NCBI GenBank assembly: GCA_947626675.1
Contig: CANQTC010000003.1
Location: forward strand, 153,356-217,355
Reading direction: 5' to 3'
Source of the DNA: an uncultured Coprococcus sp.
GTDB taxonomy: Bacteria; Bacillota; Clostridia; Lachnospirales; Lachnospiraceae
DNA length: 64,000 nt
Positions 24,365 to 33,515 of this stretch are shown here, piece after piece. The notes beneath the pieces were generated by a model, which was given only the letters and a program-made list of their open reading frames with translations, was not told the DNA's origin and made no database searches. Every line of letters starts with the position of its first letter. Position 1 is the first letter of the stretch. Position numbers and translations under genes: made by a program.

Positions 24365-26673
24365 GATTATTTGATTATATAACCGGAAAAAGAAAAGCAA
24401 TATCAGTTGTTTCATCGTTTTTGGTGATGGCGATGTTATTTTCGGGATGCGGAAAGAAAATCGATGAAAATATCCCGGAACTTGTTGAACCGATAAGTAC
24501 AAATTCGGCATACAGACCTGTTACTTATGGCGATATCGGAAAACTCGTTATAAAAACGGCTTCCGTTGTTCCGACTGAGCATTGTTATTTCTATGATACA
24601 AATGTAGATATCGCAAAGATTTATGTTAATGTAGGGGATTATGTTAAAGAGGGAGATGTTTTGGTAGAAGCAAACAGTGACAGTGCGGCTTCAGACGAGG
24701 ATACTGAAAGCGAAAACATATCCCTGCAGAAAGCAATTCAGGAGATTAACCAGAATATATATTATGAAAGTCAGGAGGAGCTTGACTGGAAAATAAAAGC
24801 ATGTGAAGAAGCCGGCGACGAGGAAAGTGCACAGGCATACAGACTTGAGAAGGCTACTGCGGCAGAAAACAACAGATATGACAATATGTTATATGAATAT
24901 AAGCTGAATAAATCACAGAAGAACCTCGATGAAAAAACAGAATTGAAAGAGAATGGAACGATTAAGGCGGACCATTCCGGTTATGTGACATATGTAAAAA
25001 ATATCACTTCATCGAATAGTATATCGGGTGGGGAAAATGTGGTCGTTATTTCTGACACAGAAGAGCCGTATATTGAAATCCCCGGCGAGCAGGTGAAAAA
25101 GGGTGCATATGATGTGTTCAATAATATGTATACAATCATTGACGGTAAGCGGTATGAAATAGAGCCATATAATTACACAAATCAGGAGCTTGCCGTTGCA
25201 CAGAGTATGTCAAGCGTTCCAAATGTACGATTTAAGCTGAAAGGCGGAGATAAGAAACCGCTTAAGACAGGAAATACGTTATCCCTTTATTTTTCAACTT
25301 CGGAAGTTACCAATGTTCTTATGGTAGCAAATGATTCTTTATATGAAGAAAGCGGACAGACATTTGTATATGTAAAAACGGAGAGCAACGATAAAGAAAG
25401 ACGCGATATCAAAATAGGAAAAAGTGATGAAAACTATACAGAAGTTCTTGAAGGACTGAAAGAAGGTGAACTTGTTTATTATGCATCCGATTCAATCATG
25501 CCTTCTAACTATGTCGAGTATAAGGTTACACTTAGTAATTTTAATAATATGAGCTCAAGTAAAAGCTATACAATGGATGATACCAATATGGTTACTTATT
25601 CAGCGCCATGTGAAGGTTATTTTAACACGATTAATGTCGTTGAAGGACAGGAAGTTAAGAAAGGCGATGTGTTATGTGTGATTGACAGCGGCGGCGGAAG
25701 CGCTGAGGTTAAGGCAATAGACAGGGAGATAGCCGAGAAAAACATGGCATATCAGGATGCTGTGGCTGATTATGACAAACAGATAGGCGATTTGTCGCAG
25801 CAGATATCAGATTGGAATTCCGGAAAGCTTCCGGAGAAAAAAGCATCGCCTGGTGAACCTGATGAAAACAATACGTTATATATGGCAGAGCAGCTTACCT
25901 GTCAAAGACAGATACTTTCATATAGAAAACAGATAGAAACGCTGAACTACAATTCGGAGATTGCAGCACTTGCAAGCAAAAAAGAAAAGCTGAATGAGAA
26001 TAATGACGGAAATGGAAATATCAGTGTTTATGCTGACCAGGATGGTTATGTAAAGAAGGTATATGCTGATGTAGATAAAAAGATTGAAGCGGGCGCTAAC
26101 ATATTAAGCGTGGGTTCTGAGGAAAATCTCATTATGGCGCTTTCTTTAAAGAGCGATGATGGAAATAACAGAAGAGGCGGCAGAGAAGATTCCGGAGATG
26201 ACAGTGGAAATACTGCACCTGCTACGCTGAAATTAAATCAGAGTGTGACACTTGTAAATACAAGTGATGAAAGCATCAAATATCAGGGAAAATGTATCGG
26301 TGCTACAGCCGATTCATCCCGGGTATATATCACTACTGATAAAGAAGGAACCGTGCATGTAACAAAGAGTGCAGGGGATGAAGAAACAAAGTATTATATA
26401 GAGGTTTCAGATTCGAAATTCTATGATGAACCGAAGGGGTATTCTGTCAGATATGCAAAAACATATCTTGAAAATGTTATCATGATACCTACGAATATGA
26501 TTTATCATGAGGTAGCAAAGACAAATGGTAAAGAATATGATTATGTATGGAAAATTATGGACGGTCAGCTTGTAAAGCAGTATATAACGAAAGGCGTGTC
26601 TGATAAGACGCAGACCTGTATACTTACAGGAATCAGTGAAGGCGATGTTATAGCCAAAGAAACAACACAGTAG
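24361..26673 (+). CDS. Large adaptor lipoprotein with two membrane-fusion modules
   Basis: A 770-residue lipoprotein (lipobox FSGC, Cys about residue 30) starting at a TTG that overlaps the previous stop codon (TTGA), which indicates tight coupling. It carries two successive adaptor modules. The first lipoyl-like segment is VNVGDYVKEGDVLVEA (about residue 85) and ends in EGLKEGELVYYA; the second is VVEGQEVKKGDVLCVI (about residue 425), with its own helical hairpin (AIDREIAEKNMAYQDAVADY) and end (ISEGDVIAKE). This looks like an internal duplication of an adaptor. With the shorter adaptor upstream, the operon encodes three modules in total, perhaps matching a ring of mixed subunits. Cargo is unknown. 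Confidence 0.8.
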   Translation: MRLFDYITGKRKAISVVSSFLVMAMLFSGCGKKIDENIPELVEPISTNSAYRPVTYGDIGKLVIKTASVVPTEHCYFYDTNVDIAKIYVNVGDYVKEGDVLVEANSDSAASDEDTESENISLQKAIQEINQNIYYESQEELDWKIKACEEAGDEESAQAYRLEKATAAENNRYDNMLYEYKLNKSQKNLDEKTELKENGTIKADHSGYVTYVKNITSSNSISGGENVVVISDTEEPYIEIPGEQVKKGAYDVFNNMYTIIDGKRYEIEPYNYTNQELAVAQSMSSVPNVRFKLKGGDKKPLKTGNTLSLYFSTSEVTNVLMVANDSLYEESGQTFVYVKTESNDKERRDIKIGKSDENYTEVLEGLKEGELVYYASDSIMPSNYVEYKVTLSNFNNMSSSKSYTMDDTNMVTYSAPCEGYFNTINVVEGQEVKKGDVLCVIDSGGGSAEVKAIDREIAEKNMAYQDAVADYDKQIGDLSQQISDWNSGKLPEKKASPGEPDENNTLYMAEQLTCQRQILSYRKQIETLNYNSEIAALASKKEKLNENNDGNGNISVYADQDGYVKKVYADVDKKIEAGANILSVGSEENLIMALSLKSDDGNNRRGGREDSGDDSGNTAPATLKLNQSVTLVNTSDESIKYQGKCIGATADSSRVYITTDKEGTVHVTKSAGDEETKYYIEVSDSKFYDEPKGYSVRYAKTYLENVIMIPTNMIYHEVAKTNGKEYDYVWKIMDGQLVKQYITKGVSDKTQTCILTGISEGDVIAKETTQ

Positions 26674-26686
26674 AGAGGGGACAATC

Positions 26687-29506
26687 ATGTTTAAATTTTT
26701 AGGACACAAATTATTAAATAAAAAATGGCTGAATGCTTGTCTTCTTTTGGGTATTATCCTTCTCGTTGCAGTCGCTTCGTGTAATCCGATGTTTAAAAAC
26801 GGAGCGCTTGACATGATGCTTTCATCCAAGTTTGATGCAGCTATAGAGAATAATAATCGATATTCCTGTATGATAGGAAGAACCGGTTCTGTTGCAACAG
26901 AAGATTTTGCGGACACAGATAGTTTAAAAGAAAAAATCGTTTCATATGAAAAGATGTGGAATGAATATCTGGATATTGACGCTATGGAAAATCAATTATA
27001 TATGGCGATGGAGGGTACATTTGCAGTATCCAATCTTGGAAACAGGAAATATTTTGATATCGTCTATATGGAAGATATGGAAAAACATATGGATATTACA
27101 TATGGCGAAGGCATGGATGCCTCCGTTTCAGATGGGACATATCCATGTATTATATCGCAGAAATATCTGGATACTTATAACTTAGTTGTTGGAGAGGTGC
27201 TCACGTTTGATGATATAACAGACGCGTCTAAAAAGCCTCTTTCATGTACAATTGTTGGTGTATTTCAGGAAAATGACAGCAGCGATATATATTGGTATGA
27301 TACGATAAACGATTTGGAAAAGCGGATTTTCGTATCAAAAGACAATTTTAATGAGATTTTAGAGAAGTATAATGCGCTTACAATTTATTATAATGATTAT
27401 CAGATGCTTGATTATGCACAGATGACACATTCAAATGCAATGGATACGCTCTATTATCTGAATGAATTCCAGAATGCTGATGGACATTTTGTTCAGAACT
27501 TCTCTGATGTCATTATAGATTACATAGGGGATGCCAAGACGATAAAAATTATTATATGGGTTTTGGAGCTTCCTGTAATTGTCTTGTTGCTGGCATTTAT
27601 ATATATGGTTTCCAGCCAGATATTGGAGATGGAAGATGGAGAAATCGCGATGCTGAAGAGTCGTGGTACAAGTACGAAACAAATACTTGGCATTTATCTT
27701 GGCGAGTCTGCGATATTATCAATAATCGCTATGGCAATAGGAATACCGATAGGATACCTGTTATGTAAGCTTGCGGCGAGTTCAAAATCCTTTTTGCAGT
27801 TTGGGATAAGAGATACTCATTTTTATGGATTTGATATTGGGATGCTGGTTTATTCATTGGCAGCGGCAGTTGTCGCAATCCTGTTTATTACATTGCCTGT
27901 ATTCAAATATGCAAAGAATTCAATCGTCGAGGTAAAGAGCAGGAACGGAAAGGCAAATACAAAGCCATTCTGGGAGAAGTTCTTTATCGATATCATTCTT
28001 GTAGCGGTTTCAATCTATCTGCTTTATAACTATAATAAGCAGAAGCCGAGTATCGCTATGAGCATTTTATCAGGTTCAAGACCGGACCCGCTGATATTCC
28101 TGAACTCGTCATTGTTTATATTTGCAGTTGGTCTTCTGATACTGCGGCTGATTAAATATATGATTAAGTTTATATATTTTATAGGCAGAAAGAAATGGTC
28201 TCCAGCGGTGTATGCTTCATTCCTTCAGATTACAAGAACTGTTAAGAAACAGGGATTTATATCCGTATTCCTTGTTATGACGATTGCAATGGGAATGTTC
28301 AATTCCAATATGGCAAGAACGATTAATGAGAACAAGACGGAAAGACTTGAATATGATATGGGTACGGACCTTATCGTTCAGGAACACTGGCCTATGGGTA
28401 TCTATATGGATAAGGAAAAGAAAACCCACTGGTATTATACGGAAGAAGATTTTGAAAGATATTCAAAGCTTGTAGATGCGGGTTTGTGTAATAGTGTAGC
28501 GAGAGTTATTTATGATGACGAAGCAACGATTAAAATCGGTGGTACAGAGCTTTCAGACTGTCTGATGCTTGGTATCAATACAAAAGATTTTGGTAATACA
28601 GCCGAGTTGAAAAGCGGTCTGAATGAGAAGCACTGGTTTCATTATCTGAATGATATGGCAACTGTTTCAAATGGAGTTATTATATCATCAAATCTTGCTG
28701 AGAAATATAAATTAGCTGTAGGCGACAGTATTTCATATGCGCGTTATAGTCCGATATCAGGGGAAACGCCTGAAGAGATTGCGTCACCTAGCGGAACAAT
28801 TTGCGCGATTGTAGACGCATGGCCTGGATTTAACCAATTTACATACAGTAAAAATTCAGATGGTAAGGTAGAAGAAAAAGAACGATATCTTGTCGTTGCA
28901 AACTATGCGTATGCAGTCGGCGCGTTTGGACAGACACCATATCAGGTATGGATGAATGTTGCAGATGGTGTAGATTATCAGGATATTATAAAAAATCTTG
29001 AAGACCAGGGGATTCGCCTGACGGCTAAGACCAGTCTTGTAAACAACATTACAAAAATGCAGGAGTCACCACTTGTGCTGATTACAAATGGTTTATTCTC
29101 ACTTACGTTTATCATTGCGGTTATATTATGTACGGTAGGTTTCCTGATTTATTGGATTACATCTATCAAACAAAGAGAGCTTTTGTTTGGTATATACAGG
29201 GCTATGGGTATGAGTATGAAAGAGATAAACAAGATGCTTATCAATGAGCAGATGTTCAGCTCGGTGCTTGCAAGTATAGCAGGTTACGGTGTGGGAGCGG
29301 CGGCGACCATCCTGTTTGTAAAGCTTGTTGCGGTTGTATATCTGCCTGAGTCCCATAATATAGGGATATCCATAGTCGTAAATCCGCTTGATATTATAAA
29401 GCTGACAGTTGTTGTATTGTTAATGTTTATTGTATGCTTCATCGTGCTTAGAACCATTTTGAAGAAGATGAACATAACACAGGCATTGAAGCTTGGGGAG
29501 GACTAA
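26687..29506 (+). CDS. FtsX/MacB-type ABC transporter permease, 939 aa
   Basis: A large permease with one N-terminal helix (about residues 13-32), an extracellular domain of about 250 residues, a core helix group (about 290-425), two further helices (about 432-495), a second extracellular domain, and three C-terminal helices (about 795-935). This is the duplicated FtsX arrangement. The FtsX-type coupling helix region MEDGEIAMLKSRGTSTKQI and its second copy KQRELLFGIYRAMGMSMKEI are both visible, so one chain may carry the whole transmembrane dimer. That fits the two different ATPases encoded next. It is preceded by GAGAGGGGACAATC. Confidence 0.88.
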   Translation: MFKFLGHKLLNKKWLNACLLLGIILLVAVASCNPMFKNGALDMMLSSKFDAAIENNNRYSCMIGRTGSVATEDFADTDSLKEKIVSYEKMWNEYLDIDAMENQLYMAMEGTFAVSNLGNRKYFDIVYMEDMEKHMDITYGEGMDASVSDGTYPCIISQKYLDTYNLVVGEVLTFDDITDASKKPLSCTIVGVFQENDSSDIYWYDTINDLEKRIFVSKDNFNEILEKYNALTIYYNDYQMLDYAQMTHSNAMDTLYYLNEFQNADGHFVQNFSDVIIDYIGDAKTIKIIIWVLELPVIVLLLAFIYMVSSQILEMEDGEIAMLKSRGTSTKQILGIYLGESAILSIIAMAIGIPIGYLLCKLAASSKSFLQFGIRDTHFYGFDIGMLVYSLAAAVVAILFITLPVFKYAKNSIVEVKSRNGKANTKPFWEKFFIDIILVAVSIYLLYNYNKQKPSIAMSILSGSRPDPLIFLNSSLFIFAVGLLILRLIKYMIKFIYFIGRKKWSPAVYASFLQITRTVKKQGFISVFLVMTIAMGMFNSNMARTINENKTERLEYDMGTDLIVQEHWPMGIYMDKEKKTHWYYTEEDFERYSKLVDAGLCNSVARVIYDDEATIKIGGTELSDCLMLGINTKDFGNTAELKSGLNEKHWFHYLNDMATVSNGVIISSNLAEKYKLAVGDSISYARYSPISGETPEEIASPSGTICAIVDAWPGFNQFTYSKNSDGKVEEKERYLVVANYAYAVGAFGQTPYQVWMNVADGVDYQDIIKNLEDQGIRLTAKTSLVNNITKMQESPLVLITNGLFSLTFIIAVILCTVGFLIYWITSIKQRELLFGIYRAMGMSMKEINKMLINEQMFSSVLASIAGYGVGAAATILFVKLVAVVYLPESHNIGISIVVNPLDIIKLTVVVLLMFIVCFIVLRTILKKMNITQALKLGED

Positions 29507-29509
29507 AGG

Positions 29510-30187
29510 ATGGATATGAATATGATACAGGCAAGGGATATCAAAAGATGCTTTATGCTGGGAAGCGGCGAACCGTTCTATGCACTTAAGGGAATCAATA
29601 TTGATGTTCCGGCTTCAAAGCTGACGATACTCAAAGGACGTTCCGGTTCAGGAAAAACAACACTTCTTAATATTTTAAGCGCTTTGGACGAGCCTTCAGA
29701 GGGAGATATTATGATAGAGGACAGGGCATACAGCGCCATGTCCGAGTCCCAGAGGGAGGAGCTTAGACGATACGAGATTGGTTTTATATTTCAGTCTGTT
29801 GCACTGATTCCGATTATGAATGCATATGAAAATGTAGATTTTGGACTAAGACTTGCAAAGTATGAGGGGAATCGTGACCAGCGGATAAAAGAGGTTCTGA
29901 GTATGGTAGGGCTTGCTGCAAGAATGTACCATATGCCGAACCAGATGTCGGGTGGTGAGCAGCAAAGAGTTGCAATCGCAAGGGCTGTCGCTCATAAACC
30001 GAAGGTTATATTTGCAGATGAGCCTACGGGTGCGCTTGATACGGCATCAGGATTGAACGTAATGAAATTGTTTAAGGATTTGGTAAATAAAGAGGGAATA
30101 ACCATAGTTATGACGACGCACGACCCAAACCTTATGGAACTCGGCGATGTGGTATATGAGATAGAGGATGGTGAGATAATTGGCTGA
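29510..30187 (+). CDS. ABC transporter ATP-binding protein (LolD/MacB type)
   Basis: A 225-residue ATPase with Walker A GRSGSGKTT, Q-loop FIFQSVALIP, signature MSGGEQQRVAIARAV and Walker B VIFADEPTGALD, followed by the H-loop MTTHDP. The sequence belongs to the MacB/LolD branch that drives FtsX permeases. It starts 3 nt after the permease gene and its end overlaps the start of a second ATPase gene. Confidence 0.93.
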   Translation: MDMNMIQARDIKRCFMLGSGEPFYALKGINIDVPASKLTILKGRSGSGKTTLLNILSALDEPSEGDIMIEDRAYSAMSESQREELRRYEIGFIFQSVALIPIMNAYENVDFGLRLAKYEGNRDQRIKEVLSMVGLAARMYHMPNQMSGGEQQRVAIARAVAHKPKVIFADEPTGALDTASGLNVMKLFKDLVNKEGITIVMTTHDPNLMELGDVVYEIEDGEIIG

Positions 30188-31328
30188 TATTAAGAATATA
30201 CAGATAGATAATCTCCTGAAGGATATTCCCAATATGTCAAAATCCAGAGAAAATGAGGAGTTCGATGCTGTATTTACAGATGCGGAAACTACAGTTGGTG
30301 AAGATGCTTTGGAGAATGAAGGAACATCTGTTGACGAAGCGGCTTTGGAGAATGAAGGAACATCTGTTGACGAAGCGGCTTTGGAGAATGAAAGAACATC
30401 TGTTGACGAAGCTTCTTCGGAGACAGACGGTGCGGTCGAGAGCGAGAATATCATAGAATGTGACAGCCTTGTAAAAATCTATAAGACGGATGAAGTTGAG
30501 GTTATGGCATTGCAGGGGCTTGAACTTACAATTAAACGCGGTGAGCTTATGGCGGTTATTGGAAAGTCGGGTAGTGGTAAATCCACCCTGCTGAATATGA
30601 TAGGCGGTCTTGAAAGACCTACAGCAGGAAAACTGTATGCTGACGGCAAGGATTTATTTGCCATGAGTGATAAAGAACTTGTTGAATACAGAAAACATAC
30701 GGTTGGCTTTGTATGGCAGAAAAACTCAAGAAATCTTCTTCCCTATATGACGGCGATTGAGAATGTCCAGGTGCCGATGTATTTTGATAAAAGTAATAAA
30801 GAGGATAAATATAAGAAGGCATATGATTTGCTCTGTAAGGTAGGTCTTGAGCATAAGATAAATTCTTATCCGGGACAGATGTCGGGTGGTGAGCAGCAGA
30901 GAGTTGCAATCGCAATTGCTCTTGCAAATAATCCGAAGATACTTCTTGCAGATGAGCCGACAGGTGCTGTTGATTCAAAAACCTCGAATATGATACAGGA
31001 TTTGTTCCGGAAGCTGAATGAGGAACTGGGAATAACGGTTATTATTGTTACACATGATATCAGCCTTGCCAATAAGGTTAATCGTGTTGTTATGATAGCC
31101 GATGGAAAGATAAGCACAGAGAAGATTATGAAGGAAGCATACAGACAGAAGATGGGTGAGATATCGAGTGAAGGCTTCTCGGCAGATGATTCTCATGAAG
31201 AATATTCAGTCCTTGATAAAGCGCATCGTGTACAGATTAGTGAAGATATGCTTGCAGCCGCCGGTATTGATACCAATAAGGTTAAGATACAGGTGGAGGG
31301 TGAGAAGGTCATCATAACGCGTGAATAA
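30180..31328 (+). CDS. Second ABC ATPase of the operon, with acidic repeat-containing N-terminal extension
   Basis: A 382-residue protein. Residues about 95-320 are a complete MacB/LolD-type ATPase: Walker A GKSGSGKST, signature MSGGEQQRVAIAIAL, Walker B ILLADEPTGAVD, H-loop VTHD. The first 90 residues are unusual: acidic, and containing three tandem copies of ALENEGTSVDEA. The last 60 residues form a further acidic extension. The start is TTG 30180, overlapping the previous stop by 8 nt after GGTGAG; ATG 30237 (MSKSRENEE) is an alternative. Two ATPases in one operon with one duplicated permease suggest a heterodimeric nucleotide-binding pair. Confidence 0.88.
   Translation: MADIKNIQIDNLLKDIPNMSKSRENEEFDAVFTDAETTVGEDALENEGTSVDEAALENEGTSVDEAALENERTSVDEASSETDGAVESENIIECDSLVKIYKTDEVEVMALQGLELTIKRGELMAVIGKSGSGKSTLLNMIGGLERPTAGKLYADGKDLFAMSDKELVEYRKHTVGFVWQKNSRNLLPYMTAIENVQVPMYFDKSNKEDKYKKAYDLLCKVGLEHKINSYPGQMSGGEQQRVAIAIALANNPKILLADEPTGAVDSKTSNMIQDLFRKLNEELGITVIIVTHDISLANKVNRVVMIADGKISTEKIMKEAYRQKMGEISSEGFSADDSHEEYSVLDKAHRVQISEDMLAAAGIDTNKVKIQVEGEKVIITRE
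30306..30413 (+). repeat. 36-bp tandem repeat (3 copies) inside the second ATPase gene
   Basis: Copies begin at 30306, 30342 and 30378. The unit starts GCTTTGGAGAATGAAGGAAC and encodes ALENEGTSVDEA; the third copy has G to A giving ALENERTSVDEA and diverges at its last codon. The near identity of the DNA points to recent slippage or unequal crossing over, so copy number probably varies between strains. Confidence 0.95.
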
Positions 31329-31383
31329 AGTTTGAATATTATGTGATAAGCTTGCTTGTTTTTTATTTTTATAATATAATGTA

Positions 31384-31425
31384 TAAGCCATATTCAATAT
31401 TTTATTGGATATGGCTTAAAAAATA
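31384..31425 (+). terminator. Hairpin between the second ATPase gene and the lipoprotein gene
   Basis: TAAGCCATATTCAATA pairs with TATTGGATATGGCTTA (one T-G pair), a 16-bp stem with a 3-nt loop, followed by AAAAAATATTTTTA. The downstream A/T tract is mixed, so termination may be partial. A TATAATATAAT stretch lies just upstream. Confidence 0.6.
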
Positions 31426-31456
31426 TTTTTATAAAACAGGTAATGGAGGATATCAT

Positions 31457-33004
31457 ATGAAGAAACATAATGGAAAGAAAGTAACTGCAATGCTGCTTAC
31501 ATCAGCGCTCGTTGCTGCTACAGCACTTTCTGGATGTGGAAAAAAGACTGTTGATTATATGGATGATGGTGAAAATGGCGGTAAATCAGACGGTGGAGAT
31601 ATTGCAACAAGACTGGGTATTCCTAAATCATATGATGAAGAGATATCAGTAGGTAAATCAGGTCTTACAAGTGTAAAGATATCCGATTCAGATATAGTTG
31701 TTCCGGATAAAGATAGCATGTCCGTAGTTTACTATGAGAAGAATGATATGGACAATGAATATAAGAAGCAGGTGGCGGAAGCGTTATTTGATAAGAATGA
31801 AGGCATTTATCGTTTTGATTGGGATAAACCATATAAGGGCGATATAGAGTTGATGATAAAGCAGTATCAGGACTTAATAGATGATGCGACAAAGAACGGT
31901 GATAATGAGTCTGTTGATTTTTATAAAGAAAGTATTGACAGCTTAAATGAACAGCTTTCTGTGGCATCGGATGAAAGAGAAGGCGCTGGAGATTACAGCG
32001 GAGATGAATTTATAGGGACTGTTGGAAAAAGTCAGTTTTTACTTTCGTTTATGAGTTCATCAGAGGACTTGGGAAGTTATTTCAGCTTTGATTTGTATCC
32101 GTCTGACTCGTATCTTCAATACAGACCATATGAAGGCGCTACTGCGGCATATTGTTATGACGGCGCTTATACAGATGAGGACATGGAGGATAAAACAAAT
32201 AAATGCAGTATGACATCTGATGAAGCAGTCGAATTTGCAGGCAGTTTTCTTAGCAAGTGTGGGATAAACGACGTCATCAATACCAGTGTTTCTGACCTTA
32301 CATGGGAATATGACAATAGTGCGTACGATATCATAGCAATGGAAAATGATGGATATGTTGTCAATTTTGCACGTTCAGTTGATGGGGTTGCGCCATACAC
32401 AGGTTACACATATATGCTGGAATATATGTGGGACAGCGACTTGTTCTATGATACATCTTACGAGACCTATACAATTAATGTAGATGATAATGGAATTGTT
32501 TCAGCATCATGTTATGACTTATTGAAGCCTACAGGGGATAAGGATACAAATGTAGAACTGATGTCATGGGAAAACATTTTGGAATCCTTAGAAAATGCTG
32601 TTTCAGAATTTTATTCAGAGAATAAAACAAGTTATGATAAGATTACCTTTAATGATGTCAGGCTTTCATATTACAGAGTAGCAGATGGAGACAGATATAA
32701 ATATATACCGGTCTGGATATTTGCACAATGTGAGCAGAATGAAGGAGAACTTGATACGGAGTATCCGATTCAACTAATCATGCTAGATGCGGTGACAGGA
32801 AAGCTTATTAATCTGAAGGATGTGCTTGCTTCTGCTACTTATGAAGATATAGGAGGCGCGGATAGCAGTTCTTACGATATCGATGAAGATGGCAATATTA
32901 TAAGCGAAGATGTTGAAACAGCCTCAGAAGAAGATGAGATACCGGTTGATGATGAAATGCCGGTTGATGATGAGGATATGGACATCGATGATGATGCGTT
33001 ATAA
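31457..33004 (+). CDS. Large lipoprotein, 515 aa, unknown function
   Basis: I start at ATG 31457 (MKKHNGKKVTAMLL), 7 nt after TGGAGGA; the track start at 31343 lies upstream of a hairpin. A lipoprotein signal ends at LSGC (Cys about residue 27). The mature part is acidic and has no repeats or membrane helix. It contains a TYTINVDDNGIVSASCYDL stretch, then PVWIFAQCEQ and IQLIMLDAVTGKLI, the look of a PepSY-like or YcnI-like small beta domain, but I cannot name a family. The tail is Asp/Glu-rich (DDEMPVDDEDMDIDDD). Location suggests it serves the upstream exporter as an outside partner. Confidence 0.75.
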   Translation: MKKHNGKKVTAMLLTSALVAATALSGCGKKTVDYMDDGENGGKSDGGDIATRLGIPKSYDEEISVGKSGLTSVKISDSDIVVPDKDSMSVVYYEKNDMDNEYKKQVAEALFDKNEGIYRFDWDKPYKGDIELMIKQYQDLIDDATKNGDNESVDFYKESIDSLNEQLSVASDEREGAGDYSGDEFIGTVGKSQFLLSFMSSSEDLGSYFSFDLYPSDSYLQYRPYEGATAAYCYDGAYTDEDMEDKTNKCSMTSDEAVEFAGSFLSKCGINDVINTSVSDLTWEYDNSAYDIIAMENDGYVVNFARSVDGVAPYTGYTYMLEYMWDSDLFYDTSYETYTINVDDNGIVSASCYDLLKPTGDKDTNVELMSWENILESLENAVSEFYSENKTSYDKITFNDVRLSYYRVADGDRYKYIPVWIFAQCEQNEGELDTEYPIQLIMLDAVTGKLINLKDVLASATYEDIGGADSSSYDIDEDGNIISEDVETASEEDEIPVDDEMPVDDEDMDIDDDAL

Positions 33005-33029
33005 ATCAGCTATTGATAATGTATTTGAT

Positions 33030-33056
33030 AAAAAATGGGCATTAAGCCCATTTTTT
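33030..33056 (+). terminator. Terminator after the exporter operon
   Basis: AAAAATGGGC / GCCCATTTTT with a 5-nt loop and a T run, immediately before the copper operon promoter. Confidence 0.92.
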
Positions 33057-33062
33057 ATTGAA

Positions 33063-33091
33063 TTGACATATACCCCTATGGGGTATACTAT
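33063..33091 (+). promoter_or_regulatory. Copper-responsive promoter with CsoR operator
   Basis: TTGACA, 17 bp, TACTAT. The spacer is almost wholly the palindrome TATACCCCTATGGGGTATA (33069-33087), which matches the known CsoR operator pattern TACCC-N-GGGTA. Bound CsoR would block RNA polymerase; Cu(I) releases it. Confidence 0.92.
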
Positions 33092-33161
33092 AGTAAATAT
33101 AGTAAGATATGGGAATTAATTAATGGTTTATTGTATTTCTTACGAAAAAGGAGGGCAAACT

Positions 33162-33461
33162 ATGGATAATAATTGCTGCAGCGTCAGAAAAAAAGAGCGG
33201 AGCGCGGAAGAACTGAAAACACTTATAAACAGATTGAACAGAATAGAAGGACAGATACGCGGGGTAAAAGGAATGTTGGAGAAGGAGGCTTATTGTGTAG
33301 ATATCATTACGCAGGTATCAGCGGTTACAGCAGCTTTAAACAGTTTTAACAGGATGTTGCTGACGGAACATATCAAAAGCTGCGTGACAGAAGATATACA
33401 GGCAGGAAAAACGGACTCGGCAGAGGAATTGGCAGAACTGATAAATAAGCTGTTGAAATAA
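33162..33461 (+). CDS. csoR: Copper-sensing repressor CsoR
   Basis: I choose ATG 33162 (MDNNCCSVRKKERS), 8 nt after AAGGAGG; the track start adds 13 unlikely residues. The product is 99 residues, all helical. The Cu(I) ligand triad of CsoR is present: Cys in EAYCVDII and the HxxxC pair in LLTEHIKSC. RLNRIEGQIRGVKGM is the family's DNA-binding region. It should repress its own operon through the operator at 33069 and let go when copper is high. Confidence 0.93.
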   Translation: MDNNCCSVRKKERSAEELKTLINRLNRIEGQIRGVKGMLEKEAYCVDIITQVSAVTAALNSFNRMLLTEHIKSCVTEDIQAGKTDSAEELAELINKLLK

Positions 33462-33515
33462 AACAGGATGGTGCTGCAATTGGTTGTTTGATAAATATAG
33501 AGGAAGTGAAAGAAT

